A DNA stretch of 64,000 nucleotides from Streptomyces venezuelae. Its GTDB lineage: Bacteria > Actinomycetota > Actinomycetes > Streptomycetales > Streptomycetaceae. Position numbers and translations under genes: made by a program. The DNA lies in the NCBI RefSeq assembly GCF_008642275.1, contig NZ_CP029189.1, forward strand, positions 4,132,501 to 4,196,500, written 5' to 3'. A model generated the notes under the pieces. The model saw only the letters and a program-made list of their open reading frames with translations, ran no database searches and had not been told where the DNA came from. Shown piece after piece: positions 25,482-33,684 of this stretch (position 1 is its first letter; each line of letters starts with the position of its first letter).

Positions 25482-26741
25482 ATGGCGACACACTGGCGCA
25501 GTGCGGCCCTGACCGTCGTGGCGATGGGGCTCGTGGTGGGACTCGTGGTGGGGCCCGTGGGCGCGGGGGCGGGTGCGGTGCACGCGGGGGATCACGCAGG
25601 GGATGCGGCGGTGCACACGGTGTCCGTGCCGGCCGCGACGGTCCCCGCGCCGATCCCGACGCCCGCCTCGGACGGGTTCACGCAGCTGACCCCCGCCGTC
25701 ACCCGGCAACTGGACGCCGCGATAAAGAAGGTCCTCGCGGAGGCGAAGATCCCCGGCGTGATCGTGTCCGTGTCGGCCCCCGGCAAGGGGGAGTACGTAC
25801 GGTCCTTCGGCGTCGCCGACAAGGCCACGGGCGCGCCGATGACCCCGAACCTGAACATGCGGATCGGCAGCGTGACCAAGACCTTCGCGGTGACCGCCCT
25901 GCTGGAGCTGGTCGACGAGGGGAAGGTCGGCCTGGACGATCCGATCGGCAAGTACGTCGACGGTGTGCCCAACGGCGACCGGATCACCCTGCGCGAGCTG
26001 GCCGGGATGCGCAGCGGCCTGTTCAACTACTCGGCGGACGAGGACTTCTACAAGGCGCTGACCAGCAATCCCGAACGGCCCTTCACCCCGCAGGAACTGC
26101 TCGGCTACTCCTTCAAGCACCCGGTGCTCTTCGAGCCCAACGCCGAGTTCTACTACTGCAACACCAACCTGATCCTGCTCGGGCTGGTGGTGGAGAAGGT
26201 CAGCGGCGTCCCCCTCGACCGGTTCATCGACCGGGAGGTCGTCGAACCGGCCGGGCTGAAGCACACGTTGTTCCCCACGGGCCCGGAGTTCCCCAGTCCG
26301 CACGCCCAGGGCTACACGAACCAGACGGCCACCGGAAAGGTCGAGAACTCCACCGACTGGAACCCCTCCTGGGGCTGGGCGGCCGGCGCGATGATCTCCG
26401 ACCTCCCCGACATGCGCAGCTGGGCGAAGACCCTGGCGACCGGCACCCTGCTGACCCCCGCCACCCAGGCCCAGCGCCTCGACGTGGTCGACGCCCTCCC
26501 GGGCACCGGCTACGGCCTCGGCATCTTCAACGTCCAGGGCTGGATCGGGCACAACGGCTCACTGCCGGGCTACGGATCGCTCGTCCTCTACCTGCCCGAG
26601 GCGAAAGCCACGCTGGTCGTCCTGCTCAACACGGACATCGGGTACCAGGGCCAGGAGCCCAGCACCCTCTTCGGCGAGGCGATCACCAAGATCGTGACCC
26701 CCGCACGGGTCTACACGCTCCCAGCCCAGCCGACCCCGTGA
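25482..26741 (+). CDS. Secreted serine hydrolase, beta-lactamase/D-Ala-D-Ala carboxypeptidase fold
   Basis: Class C beta-lactamase-fold protein of 419 residues. A long hydrophobic N-terminal signal (ALTVVAMGLVVGLVVGPVGAG) targets export. The catalytic SxxK is S130VTK in RIGSVTKTF, the second motif is the Tyr-Cys-Asn of FYYCNTNLILLG, and the third is HNGSLPGYGS (HxG). This set is typical of Streptomyces R61-like DD-peptidases and EstB-type esterases, so peptidoglycan trimming or hydrolysis of another ester/amide is possible. Start ATG 25482 follows GGAGG (25471-25475). It is followed by a perfect 15-bp hairpin. Confidence 0.88.
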   Translation: MATHWRSAALTVVAMGLVVGLVVGPVGAGAGAVHAGDHAGDAAVHTVSVPAATVPAPIPTPASDGFTQLTPAVTRQLDAAIKKVLAEAKIPGVIVSVSAPGKGEYVRSFGVADKATGAPMTPNLNMRIGSVTKTFAVTALLELVDEGKVGLDDPIGKYVDGVPNGDRITLRELAGMRSGLFNYSADEDFYKALTSNPERPFTPQELLGYSFKHPVLFEPNAEFYYCNTNLILLGLVVEKVSGVPLDRFIDREVVEPAGLKHTLFPTGPEFPSPHAQGYTNQTATGKVENSTDWNPSWGWAAGAMISDLPDMRSWAKTLATGTLLTPATQAQRLDVVDALPGTGYGLGIFNVQGWIGHNGSLPGYGSLVLYLPEAKATLVVLLNTDIGYQGQEPSTLFGEAITKIVTPARVYTLPAQPTP

Positions 26742-26770
26742 GCGGGCCGGGCCGGCACCGCGTCCCTGCG

Positions 26771-26802
26771 GCGGGCCCCGGGACCTCGGTCCCGGGGCCC
26801 GC
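26771..26802. terminator. Perfect hairpin after the serine hydrolase gene
   Basis: Positions 26771-26785 pair with 26788-26802 without mismatch (functional loop about four bases). No T run, as is common for GC-rich Streptomyces terminators. Confidence 0.75.
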
Positions 26803-26945
26803 CGCCGTGTGCGCGCCCGCGGCTTCGCCACGGCCGACTCCGGCCGTAGCGTAGGGAGTCGGGGGCGCCGGGGGTCCGGAACGGATCGGCGCCCTCCACC
26901 GACCATCGGTCCGCGGCGCGCGAACCACCCCCGAGGGAGACGCAC

Positions 26946-27494
26946 ATGAACGGTCAGGCAGCACAGCGGGACGGCCGAGCCACGGCGGAGGACTCCGCCC
27001 CAGCCTCCGCCTCAGCCTCAGCCTCCGCCTCAGCCTCCTCTTCAGCGGTCACGGTCCGGGCGGCCGGCGAGGCGGACGTCGACGCGGCGACCGTGCTGTT
27101 CCGCGGCTACCTCGACTTCTACGAGGTGGACATCGAGGACCCGGACGCCCCCCGGGCCTTCCTGGCGGAGCGGATCGCCAAGGACGAGTCGCTGGTCCTG
27201 CTCGCCGACGTCCCGGAAGCCGGAACGGTCGGCTTCGCGCAGGTCTACCGCGGGTTCTCCTCCCTCTCCCTGCGCACCGCCTGGGTCCTCAACGACCTCT
27301 ACGTCGCCCCGGCCGGCCGCCGCACCGGGGCGGGCCGTGCGCTGCTGCGCGAGGTCCTGCGCCGGGCCCGCGAGGCCGGGGTGTCCGGAGTGCAGCTGGA
27401 GACCGCCTACGACAACACCGTCGCGCAGGGGCTGTACGAGGCGGAGGGCTTCGTCCGCGAGGAGTTCCACGTGTACTTCCACGACCTGGGCTGA
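26946..27494 (+). CDS. GNAT-family N-acetyltransferase
   Basis: Acetyl-CoA-dependent acetyltransferase of 182 residues. A disordered N-terminus contains alternating Ser-Ala repeats (residues about 18-34, coded by a CAGCCTCCGC-type repeat). The GNAT core starts at VTVRAAGEADVDAATVLFRGY; the acetyl-CoA-binding motif A is LNDLYVAPAGRRTGAGRALLREVLRRA (Q/RxxGxG/A variant RRTGAG) and the C-terminal motif is NTVAQGLYEAEGFV. The start ATG 26946 follows GAGGGAG. The substrate is unknown; the family includes protein, antibiotic and small-molecule acetylases. Confidence 0.9.
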   Translation: MNGQAAQRDGRATAEDSAPASASASASASASSSAVTVRAAGEADVDAATVLFRGYLDFYEVDIEDPDAPRAFLAERIAKDESLVLLADVPEAGTVGFAQVYRGFSSLSLRTAWVLNDLYVAPAGRRTGAGRALLREVLRRAREAGVSGVQLETAYDNTVAQGLYEAEGFVREEFHVYFHDLG

Positions 27495-27530
27495 CCGGCC
27501 CGCGGGACGTCGCCGATGAGCACCGAAGGC

Positions 27531-27578
27531 CACGGCGACGGGCACGGTGACGGGCACGGCGACGGGCACGGTGACGGG
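27531..27578. repeat. 12-bp tandem repeat, four units
   Basis: CACGG(C/T)GACGGG is repeated four times between the acetyltransferase and the sigma-factor promoter. In one frame it reads as His-Gly-Asp-Gly repeats, but the real sigma start is downstream. Confidence 0.75.
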
Positions 27579-27594
27579 AACGGCGGGCCGAGGG

Positions 27595-27624
27595 TGAAAC
27601 ATTCTCCGCCGCCCTCGCGTCACA
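27595..27624 (+). promoter_or_regulatory. ECF-type promoter of the sigma factor gene
   Basis: TGAAAC (27595-27600), a classic ECF -35 element, is followed after 17 bases by CGTCACA (27618), with the CGTC core typical of ECF -10 elements. It lies 30 bp before the sigma gene, which suggests autoregulation. Confidence 0.6.
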
Positions 27625-27653
27625 GAGGGGGAGACGGACGCGAGGGGGAGGGC

Positions 27654-28157
27654 ATGCGCCTGGGGCGCAGGGACGGGTTCCGTGAGTTCGCAGCGGAACG
27701 ATCGGGCCATCTGTACCGGTCGGCATGCCTGCTCGTGGGCGGGGACACCGGCCACGCGGAGGGCCTGGTGCAGGAGACCCTGGGGCGGATGTACCAGCGG
27801 TGGGGCCGGATCTCCCGGATCGACGATCCGGCGGCCTACGCCCAGACGGTGCTGGTCCGGGTCTTCCTCACGCGCCGCCGCCCCCGTCCCGCGGGGGAGC
27901 GGCAGGCCCGGGAGCACCCCGGCCGCGGCGCACCCGCCCCGGGCCCGGGGGATCCGGCGCTGCTTGAGGCGCTGGGCCGGCTGGCGCCCAGGGACCGGGC
28001 GGTGCTGGTGCTGCGCTACTGGGAGGGCCGCAGCGTCGAGGAGACCGCCGACGCGATGAACGTCTCCCCGGCGGCGGTCCGAACCCGGACCTCGGCGGCG
28101 CTCGCCCGGCTGCGGGAGCAGCTGGGCGGGAGCCTCGCCGCCTTCGCCGACCTCTGA
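27654..28157 (+). CDS. ECF RNA polymerase sigma factor, SigE family
   Basis: Short sigma-70-type factor of 167 residues. Region 2 spans about residues 5-65 (FREFAAERSGHLYRSACLLVGG, EGLVQETLGRMYQRW); region 4 is at 100-155 (LGRLAPRDRAVLVLRYWEGRSVEETADAMNVSPAAVRTRTSAALARLREQL) with a clear helix-turn-helix. Domains 1 and 3 are absent, as in ECF factors. The frame is open to ATG 27516, but that start would run through the His-Gly-Asp repeats and over the ECF promoter; ATG 27654 has GGGGGAGG in front. The next gene encodes a single-pass membrane protein that may control it. Confidence 0.9.
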   Translation: MRLGRRDGFREFAAERSGHLYRSACLLVGGDTGHAEGLVQETLGRMYQRWGRISRIDDPAAYAQTVLVRVFLTRRRPRPAGERQAREHPGRGAPAPGPGDPALLEALGRLAPRDRAVLVLRYWEGRSVEETADAMNVSPAAVRTRTSAALARLREQLGGSLAAFADL

Positions 28158-28220
28158 GACCGCCGGTCCCTCCCTCCCACCCCTGCTCCCTCTCCCCGGC
28201 TGACGGAAGGCCTGGTTCCT

Positions 28221-29474
28221 GTGTCCATCGAAGACGAACTCGCCGAAGCCCTCCGGCGTACGGGGGAGGGCTTCACCCCCGACCCCGGGGCCCTCGCGGA
28301 CGCGGGGGAGGAGCGCGGCCGGCGACGCGTGGCGCGCCGCCGCGCCGCCGTGGCCGGCGGATCCGTGCTGGCGCTCGTCCTGGCCGCGACGGCCGGGGCC
28401 TACTCCGGCGGCCTGTTCGGCGCCTCCGGGGCCGGGGGCGCCGCCCATGCCGCGGCGCCGCCGCCGACCCCGACGGGCAACGGGCGGCACAGCGGCACCG
28501 GCGTGGTCACCGCCGGCCAGATGATCGCCAACCTGAGGTCGCTCCTGCCGGGCGGGCAGCTCACCGGCACCACGGCGCGGGGCACGGACGACGAGCTGGG
28601 CCCGCGGGTGGGCGCCGTGTACGACGACGGGAAGGGCCCGGCGGCCCTCTCCCTCGGCCTCCAGCGCGTGGACCCGTTCGGCAGTCAGTCCCGCGCGCAG
28701 ACCGAGTGCGAGGACAAGAACGTGCACCCGCACGACGACTGCCGGACCGAGCAACTGCCGGACGGCTCCAGGCTGCTGCTCCACCAGGGGTACGAGTACT
28801 CGGACCGCCGGGCGGACACCAAGGTCTGGCGGGCCGTGCTCGTGACCGTGGAGGGCTACCTGGTCGACGCGTCCGAGTGGAACGCCGCGGCCGACAAGGG
28901 CGTGCCCGTCTCCCGGACCGACCCGCCCCTGACGATGGCGCAGCTGAAGGGCCTGGTCACCTCGGCCACGTGGCACGCGGCCCTGAACGCCCTGCCGGCA
29001 GCCGAGGCCGAACCGGCGCCCGGGCCGGATTCGATCGCGCTGCGGGACCGCAAGGCCGTGGACGCCCTGGAGCAGCTGATGAACCGGTTCGGGATCACCG
29101 TCCCGATCGTCTCCAAGGGCGGGCAGGGGACGTACGGCTACGTCGTGCTCGACGACGGCAAGGGCAAGTCCCTGGTCCAGATCAACGTCCAGCCGAACGC
29201 GGACCCGCCGGGCTTCTCGGGGAGCCCCGCCGTCACCACGGAGTCCGACGGTACGAGGGTCAAGGTCACGCAGGGGCCCGGCGAGAAGAACCGGAGCGTG
29301 ACCCAGTGGAAGGTCGACACCCTGCGCACGGACGGGCTGCGCGTCCTGATCACCGCCTTCGGCACGGCGGACCAGAACGGCCCGGCCACCCGCCCTTCAC
29401 CCGCGCTGACGATGGCGCAGCTGCGGCAGATCGCGCTCGCCCCGGAGTGGAAGCTGGGAGGGCCCGCCGGCTGA
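28221..29474 (+). CDS. Single-pass membrane protein paired with the sigma factor
   Basis: Protein of 417 residues. Residues 1-45 are an acidic then Arg-rich cytoplasmic part (SIEDELAEALRRTGEGFTPD), residues about 46-66 a membrane helix, and the rest an extracytoplasmic region with two related modules, each ending in a similar motif (PLTMAQLKGLVTSATW and ALTMAQLRQIALAPEW). A Cys pair (QTECEDK, DDCRTE) is visible. This position and topology, right after an ECF sigma gene, are those of a transmembrane anti-sigma factor or sensor, though no ZAS or RskA-like motif is seen. Start GTG 28221 follows GGAAGG. It converges on the polymerase gene with a 5-bp gap. Confidence 0.8.
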   Translation: MSIEDELAEALRRTGEGFTPDPGALADAGEERGRRRVARRRAAVAGGSVLALVLAATAGAYSGGLFGASGAGGAAHAAAPPPTPTGNGRHSGTGVVTAGQMIANLRSLLPGGQLTGTTARGTDDELGPRVGAVYDDGKGPAALSLGLQRVDPFGSQSRAQTECEDKNVHPHDDCRTEQLPDGSRLLLHQGYEYSDRRADTKVWRAVLVTVEGYLVDASEWNAAADKGVPVSRTDPPLTMAQLKGLVTSATWHAALNALPAAEAEPAPGPDSIALRDRKAVDALEQLMNRFGITVPIVSKGGQGTYGYVVLDDGKGKSLVQINVQPNADPPGFSGSPAVTTESDGTRVKVTQGPGEKNRSVTQWKVDTLRTDGLRVLITAFGTADQNGPATRPSPALTMAQLRQIALAPEWKLGGPAG

Positions 29475-29479
29475 CCCCC

Positions 29480-31198
29480 TCACTTCGCGTCGGCGTAGCA
29501 CTCCACGACCGCCGTCGTGAAGGGGAACCGGACCGGGGTGTCGCCGAAGGCGATCCGGCCGGCCCGTTCGCCGGCGGCGCGGATCGCCTCCACGACGGCC
29601 TCGGCCTCCTCGGCCGGGCAGTGCACGATCACCTCGTCGTGCTGGAAGAACACCAGCTCGGCCCGCATCGCGGCGGTCGACTGCCGCAGGGCCGCGAGCA
29701 GCAGCAGGGCCCAGTCGGCAGCGCTGCCCTGGACGACGAAGTTACGGGTGAACCGGCCACGGGCCCGGGTGTTGGTGGAGGCGTAGCTCGGGGTCCAGCC
29801 GTCGTCCCGGTCCTGCGGGGTCCCGGCTCCGCCCTCCCCGTACCCCTCGCCGGGGTCGACGCCGCCGTCACCGGCCTCGTCCCCCTCGCCGGAGCCGGCG
29901 GGCGGCGGGCAGGTACGGCCCAGCCAGGTCCGTACGAGCCGGCCCTCCTCCCCGGCCTTCGCCGCGTCGTCCACGTAGGCGACGGCCCGGGGGAAGCGGC
30001 GGCGGAGCGCGGCCAGGTTCTTCAGGCCGTCCCCGGAGGTCTGGCCGTAGACGGCGCCGAGCACGGCGATCTTGGCCTTGTCCCGGTCGCCCGAGAAGCC
30101 CTGCCGGGAGACGGCGGTGTAGAGGTCCGAGGCCTCTCCGGCGACCTCCATGAAGGCGGGGTCGCGGGAGATCGCGGCGAGGACGCGCGGCTCCATCTGG
30201 TCGGCGTCGGCGACGACGAGCCGCCAGCCGGGGTCGGCGACCACGGCCCGGCGGATGACCCTGGGGATCTGCAGGGCCCCGCCGCCGTTGGTGACCCAGC
30301 GGCCGGTGAGGGTGCCGCCGGGGATGAACTCCGGGCGGAAGCGGCCGTCGCGGACCCAGTCCGCGAGCCAGGCCCAGCCGTGGGCGGTGTAGATCCGGTA
30401 GAGCTTCTTGTACTCGATCAGCGGCTCGACGGCGGGATGGTCCAGCTCCTGGATCTCCCAGCGGCGGGTGGACTTCAGCTTGATCCCGGCCCCGGCGAAG
30501 GCCTTGACGACGTCGGCGGGCAGGTCGGGGCGCACGCGTCTGCCGAAGGCGGCGGACACCTGGTCGGCGAGCTCGGCGAGGCGCCGGGGCTCCCCGCCGC
30601 CCGCGTACCGCTCGCCCAGCAGCTCGGTCAGCAGGGCACGGTGCACGTCGGCCCGCCAGGGCAGGCCCGCACGGTTCATCTCGGCGGCGACGAGGAAGGC
30701 CGCCGACTCGGCGGCGGTGAGCAGCCGCATCCGGTCGGGATGGCCCGTGGCGTCGAGCCGCGCCGCCTGGTCGGCGTGGACGGCGATCAGGGCGTCCAGG
30801 GGGACGGCGGTGGTGGGCCGCGGGTCGAAGAGGGAGTCCTGGGCGCGGGGGTCGGCGGCACGCGGGCGCGGATCGGGCGGTACGGGGCCGCCGGTGAGCC
30901 GGGCCCAGGCGGCGGCCGCCGAGCGGGGCTCGCCGAAGCGGCCCTCGTGGCCGAGGAGCAGCAGCTCGGCGGCCTCGATGTCGTGGCACCGCTCGACGCG
31001 CACGCCCGAGGCGAGCAGCCGCGGGTACACGGCAGCGGTGGACCGCCAGACCCAGCGGGTCCCGGGCGGAGCGGCGCGGATCGCCTCGGCGGGGTCGCGC
31101 ACCCGCATCCGGACTCCGCCGGCGGGCGGTACGGGCGCGGCGTGCCACCACCCGTCGCCGTCCTCGGCGAGGGCCCACCGGGGAGTGCGGTCGCTCAT
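29480..31198 (-). CDS. Family A DNA polymerase / 3'-5' exonuclease-like protein
   Basis: A 572-residue PolA-like protein lacking the 5' nuclease domain. The N-terminal 190 residues correspond to a divergent exonuclease-like domain; the polymerase domain shows motif A VADADQMEPRVLA with the catalytic Asp, motif B RDKAKIAVLGAVYGQTSG (O-helix), and motif C FFQHDEVIVH. Between the fingers and motif C there is a Gly/Asp/Glu-rich insert of about 40 residues (GSGEGDEAGDGG...). Streptomyces carry such a second family A polymerase besides full-length PolA (from memory, SCO3434). A repair or gap-filling role is inferred. Start ATG 31198. Confidence 0.9.
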   Translation of the reverse strand: MSDRTPRWALAEDGDGWWHAAPVPPAGGVRMRVRDPAEAIRAAPPGTRWVWRSTAAVYPRLLASGVRVERCHDIEAAELLLLGHEGRFGEPRSAAAAWARLTGGPVPPDPRPRAADPRAQDSLFDPRPTTAVPLDALIAVHADQAARLDATGHPDRMRLLTAAESAAFLVAAEMNRAGLPWRADVHRALLTELLGERYAGGGEPRRLAELADQVSAAFGRRVRPDLPADVVKAFAGAGIKLKSTRRWEIQELDHPAVEPLIEYKKLYRIYTAHGWAWLADWVRDGRFRPEFIPGGTLTGRWVTNGGGALQIPRVIRRAVVADPGWRLVVADADQMEPRVLAAISRDPAFMEVAGEASDLYTAVSRQGFSGDRDKAKIAVLGAVYGQTSGDGLKNLAALRRRFPRAVAYVDDAAKAGEEGRLVRTWLGRTCPPPAGSGEGDEAGDGGVDPGEGYGEGGAGTPQDRDDGWTPSYASTNTRARGRFTRNFVVQGSAADWALLLLAALRQSTAAMRAELVFFQHDEVIVHCPAEEAEAVVEAIRAAGERAGRIAFGDTPVRFPFTTAVVECYADAK

Positions 31199-31398
31199 GG
31201 GTGCGAGTGTCCCACCGGGGTCTGACAGCGGCCGGGCGGCGGCCGTCCGCCGGGCGCGGCGCCGGCGGGGCTCAACGACCGGTGCCGAACGATCGGGGCT
31301 CCGCGCCCGGGGCCGAACGCCCGGGGCTCCGTGCCCGGGTCCCGGGCCGCGTACCGCCGGGGCGAGGACGTGACGGCGGACATGCCAAGCTGAGAGGC

Positions 31399-32574
31399 GT
31401 GAGAGACCTTGCCGAGACCGTCGACCGAGCCTTCGCCGCCGCCCTCTACGCCCAGGACGACGCCGGGCTCGACACCGGCGCCTCGCTGCTCGTCGCGGAC
31501 CCGGGCGGCTGGCCCGCGGTCGGGCGGGAGCTGCTGGCGCGCGGGGAGACGTACGTACGCCAGGGCTGGGAGCGGGGCTGGCAGCCGGCCGACGTGCTGC
31601 GGCTGGTCCGCCGCGACCTCGACGAGCGGCACCTGCGGATCACCGGGGACCTGATCGCCGCCGAGGCCCGCCGCTACGCCCGGCTCCCGGCCCGCTGGGG
31701 CGCCGCCGAGGTGTGGTGGAAGGGCGACGAGGAGTACGCCGACCGGCTCGCGCAGCGGGAGCGCGCCGACCGGTTCACGCTGGCCACCGCCTTCCTGGAG
31801 GTGCTGCGGCTGCTGATCCGGCTGCCCTCGATCGAGCCGGTGGGTCCGGTGCCCGGCGACCCGGCCGACGCACTCGCCGAGCACGCCCACATCGAGCCGC
31901 GCATGCTGGGCCGGATCCGGGCCCTGCTCGCCAAGGCCGAGGCGACGACCTTCCCGGAGGAGGCGGAGGCGCTCAGCGCCAAGGCCCAGGAGCTGATGGC
32001 CCGGCACACCGTGGACGAGGCGCTGCTGGCGGCCGGCGGCAAGGGCCCGGCGCAGGTGCCCGGTGCCTGCCGGATCGGTGTCGAGCCGCCGTACGAGGAG
32101 GCGAAGGCGGTGCTGCTCGACGCGGTGGCCGGCGCCAACCGCTGCCGGGCGGTGTGGAACAGCGGCTTCGAGTTCTCCACGGTGGTCGGCTTCGAGAGCG
32201 ATCTGGAGGCGGTGGAGCTGCTCTACACCTCGCTGCTCGTGCAGGGCACGGCGGCGATGACCCGCGCGGAGGCCGCCCAGCGTTCCGGCGGGCGCAAGCG
32301 GACGAAGACCTTCAGGCAGTCCTTCCTGCTCGCCTACGCCAGCCGGCTCGGCCACCGGCTCGCCGAGACCGCCGAGCAGACCGCGACGGAGGTTCCGGGC
32401 AACCTGCCGGCCCTGCTGGCCCGTGACGTGGCGGTCACCTCGCGGGCGGAGGAGATGTTCCCCCGGACCACGACGACCCGGCTGCGCGGCGCCACCGACC
32501 ACGCGGGCTGGGAGGACGGCACGGCCGCCGCAGACCGCGCCCACATGGGCGGCAGGAGGAAGCCGCTGCCCTGA
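31399..32574 (+). CDS. DUF2786 domain protein
   Basis: Cytoplasmic protein of 391 residues. Residues about 170-215 form the DUF2786 motif (MLGRIRALLAKAEATTFPEEAEALSAKAQELMARHTVDEALL). The flanking regions are helical; a basic patch SGGRKRTKTFRQSF lies near residue 300 and the C-terminus is Arg/Lys-rich. The function of the family is unknown; its members often occur near phage or zincin-like genes. Start GTG 31399 is chosen because the preceding frame is a low-complexity stretch over the polymerase promoter; CAAGCT lies seven bases upstream, so the message may be leaderless. It diverges from the polymerase gene. Confidence 0.8.
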   Translation: MRDLAETVDRAFAAALYAQDDAGLDTGASLLVADPGGWPAVGRELLARGETYVRQGWERGWQPADVLRLVRRDLDERHLRITGDLIAAEARRYARLPARWGAAEVWWKGDEEYADRLAQRERADRFTLATAFLEVLRLLIRLPSIEPVGPVPGDPADALAEHAHIEPRMLGRIRALLAKAEATTFPEEAEALSAKAQELMARHTVDEALLAAGGKGPAQVPGACRIGVEPPYEEAKAVLLDAVAGANRCRAVWNSGFEFSTVVGFESDLEAVELLYTSLLVQGTAAMTRAEAAQRSGGRKRTKTFRQSFLLAYASRLGHRLAETAEQTATEVPGNLPALLARDVAVTSRAEEMFPRTTTTRLRGATDHAGWEDGTAAADRAHMGGRRKPLP

Positions 32575-32733
32575 GGGGCCGGGGTGGAACGCATCGCGGC
32601 GTACGGGCGTCTCACCTTTCGTACGGAAGAACCCGAAAGCGGGCCGCCCCCCACGTGGCTCCCGTACCGGCCGGCTGAGGCGTCCGAGGCCCTACTTCCG
32701 AGTAGGGACCTGTAAGTGATCAACGGACCACCC

Positions 32734-32783
32734 CGCGTGCACGTGCATCTGCCCGTGCAGCCGCTCATGAACACAGCTATGAT
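32734..32783 (+). promoter_or_regulatory. WhiJ-type operator copy 1 and DUF397 promoter
   Basis: The 21-bp block 32734-32754, containing the palindrome TGCACGTGCA and then TCTGCCC, is repeated exactly at 33819-33839 on the other strand. Just downstream is TATGAT (32778-32783), a near-perfect -10 box, so the block sits at or above the -35 position of the DUF397 gene. Confidence 0.65.
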
Positions 32784-32818
32784 CCGGAGGAGTTGACATC
32801 TGCTATCGGGGGCTTCCT

Positions 32819-33064
32819 GTGGACCACGCGTACAACGGGATGGCGGCTGCAGAACTCGCTACCTTGTTTGAGCTGACGTGGCAGAAGAGCAGACACAGCA
32901 ACTCGCAGGGTTCCTGCGTGGAGTTCGCACGGCTGCCGGGAGGCGATGTCGCCATGCGCAATTCGCGCTTTCCCGACGGACCGGCGCTCGTCTACACCCC
33001 TGCCGAGATCGAGGCTCTGCTCCTGGGCGTCAAGGACGGCGAGTTCGATCACCTGATCAGCTGA
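32819..33064 (+). CDS. DUF397 protein of a WhiJ-like locus
   Basis: Small protein of 81 residues with the DUF397 core WQKSRHSNSQGSCVEFARLPGGDVAMRNSRFPDGPALVYTPAEIEALL. Members accompany XRE/DUF5753 regulators such as WhiJ and act, as far as is known, as partner or antitoxin-like modulators of the regulator during development. The start is GTG 32819 with GGGGG before it. Its partner regulator is encoded at 34044, separated by the ATPase gene on the opposite strand. A perfect 17-bp hairpin follows the stop. Confidence 0.9.
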   Translation: MDHAYNGMAAAELATLFELTWQKSRHSNSQGSCVEFARLPGGDVAMRNSRFPDGPALVYTPAEIEALLLGVKDGEFDHLIS

Positions 33065-33087
33065 CGGAACAGCGCACCCATCGCGCC

Positions 33088-33099
33088 ATGCACGTGCAC
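33088..33099. promoter_or_regulatory. Third copy of the WhiJ-type core palindrome
   Basis: ATGCACGTGCAC repeats the 12-bp core of the two long elements. It lies just after the DUF397 stop and merges into the terminator stem, so a regulatory role is uncertain. Confidence 0.4.
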
Positions 33100-33136
33100 T
33101 GGCCGGGACCGATCGCAATGATCGGTCCCGGCCAGT
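33098..33136. terminator. Perfect 17-bp hairpin between convergent genes
   Basis: 33098-33114 pairs with 33120-33136 without mismatch around the loop GCAAT. It can stop transcription from the DUF397 gene and from the ATPase gene on the other strand. Confidence 0.85.
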
Positions 33137-33174
33137 TGTCGTGTTCTCGCCCCTGAGCGGCGGCTGCCGGCGCT

Positions 33175-33684
33175 TCACTCCTGCAGCAGGAAGAGCGCCC
33201 AGACCACCTTGCCGGTCAGCCGGCCCGCGAGCGGGTGCCAGCCCCAGCTGTCGCTGTACGAGTCCACCAGGAACAGCCCGCGCCCGGACTCCAGGTCGAA
33301 GTTCTCCTCGGTGCGCTCCGGCGAGAACGCCCCGCCGGGCCGGTCCTCGCTGGGGTCCCGCACCGCGCACACCAGCCGCGTGCTCCACCGCATCAGGTGC
33401 AGCCGTACCGGAGGCTCCGGCTCGGCGTCCGCCCCCCGCGCATCCTCGGGCAGGGCATGGCGCAGCGCGTTGGTGACGAGCTCGGAGACGACCAGGGCCA
33501 CGTCGTCGAAGCGGTCGTCGAGGCCCCACTGGGACAGGGTCGAACGACAGAAGGAGCGGGCTCCGCGCACCGCGTCGTAGCGGGCCGGCAGAGCGCAGGA
33601 GGCGGACCCGGAGACAGCCGTGGGGTCGACCGGGGGCAGCCCCTGCCGTAACGGCTCGAGCATGGTCGATCCATTCGTCCCCAT
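33175..33684 (-). CDS. RsbW-like ATP-binding regulatory protein
   Basis: HATPase_c_2 protein of 169 residues, related to anti-sigma kinases. The N-box VALVVSELVTNALRHALPE is canonical with Asn, and the G-box region is DLESGRGLFLVDSYSDSWGWHPL. In Streptomyces such proteins are frequent partners in XRE/DUF397 clusters. ATG 33684 is preferred because GGGAG lies eight bases before it; GTG 33693 is a possible longer start overlapping that site. It converges on the DUF397 gene and diverges from the XRE regulator, and its promoter region carries the second long operator. Confidence 0.85.
   Translation of the reverse strand: MGTNGSTMLEPLRQGLPPVDPTAVSGSASCALPARYDAVRGARSFCRSTLSQWGLDDRFDDVALVVSELVTNALRHALPEDARGADAEPEPPVRLHLMRWSTRLVCAVRDPSEDRPGGAFSPERTEENFDLESGRGLFLVDSYSDSWGWHPLAGRLTGKVVWALFLLQE

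Noticed and set aside
27516..27653. Longer start for the ECF sigma factor including His-Gly-Asp-Gly repeats
   Set aside because: The ECF promoter lies inside this stretch and a strong ribosome binding site precedes ATG 27654, where the family normally begins.
32793..32798. TTGACA as -35 of the DUF397 gene
   Set aside because: A -10 box at normal spacing would fall inside the start codon region and none is present; TATGAT at 32778 is the better promoter element.
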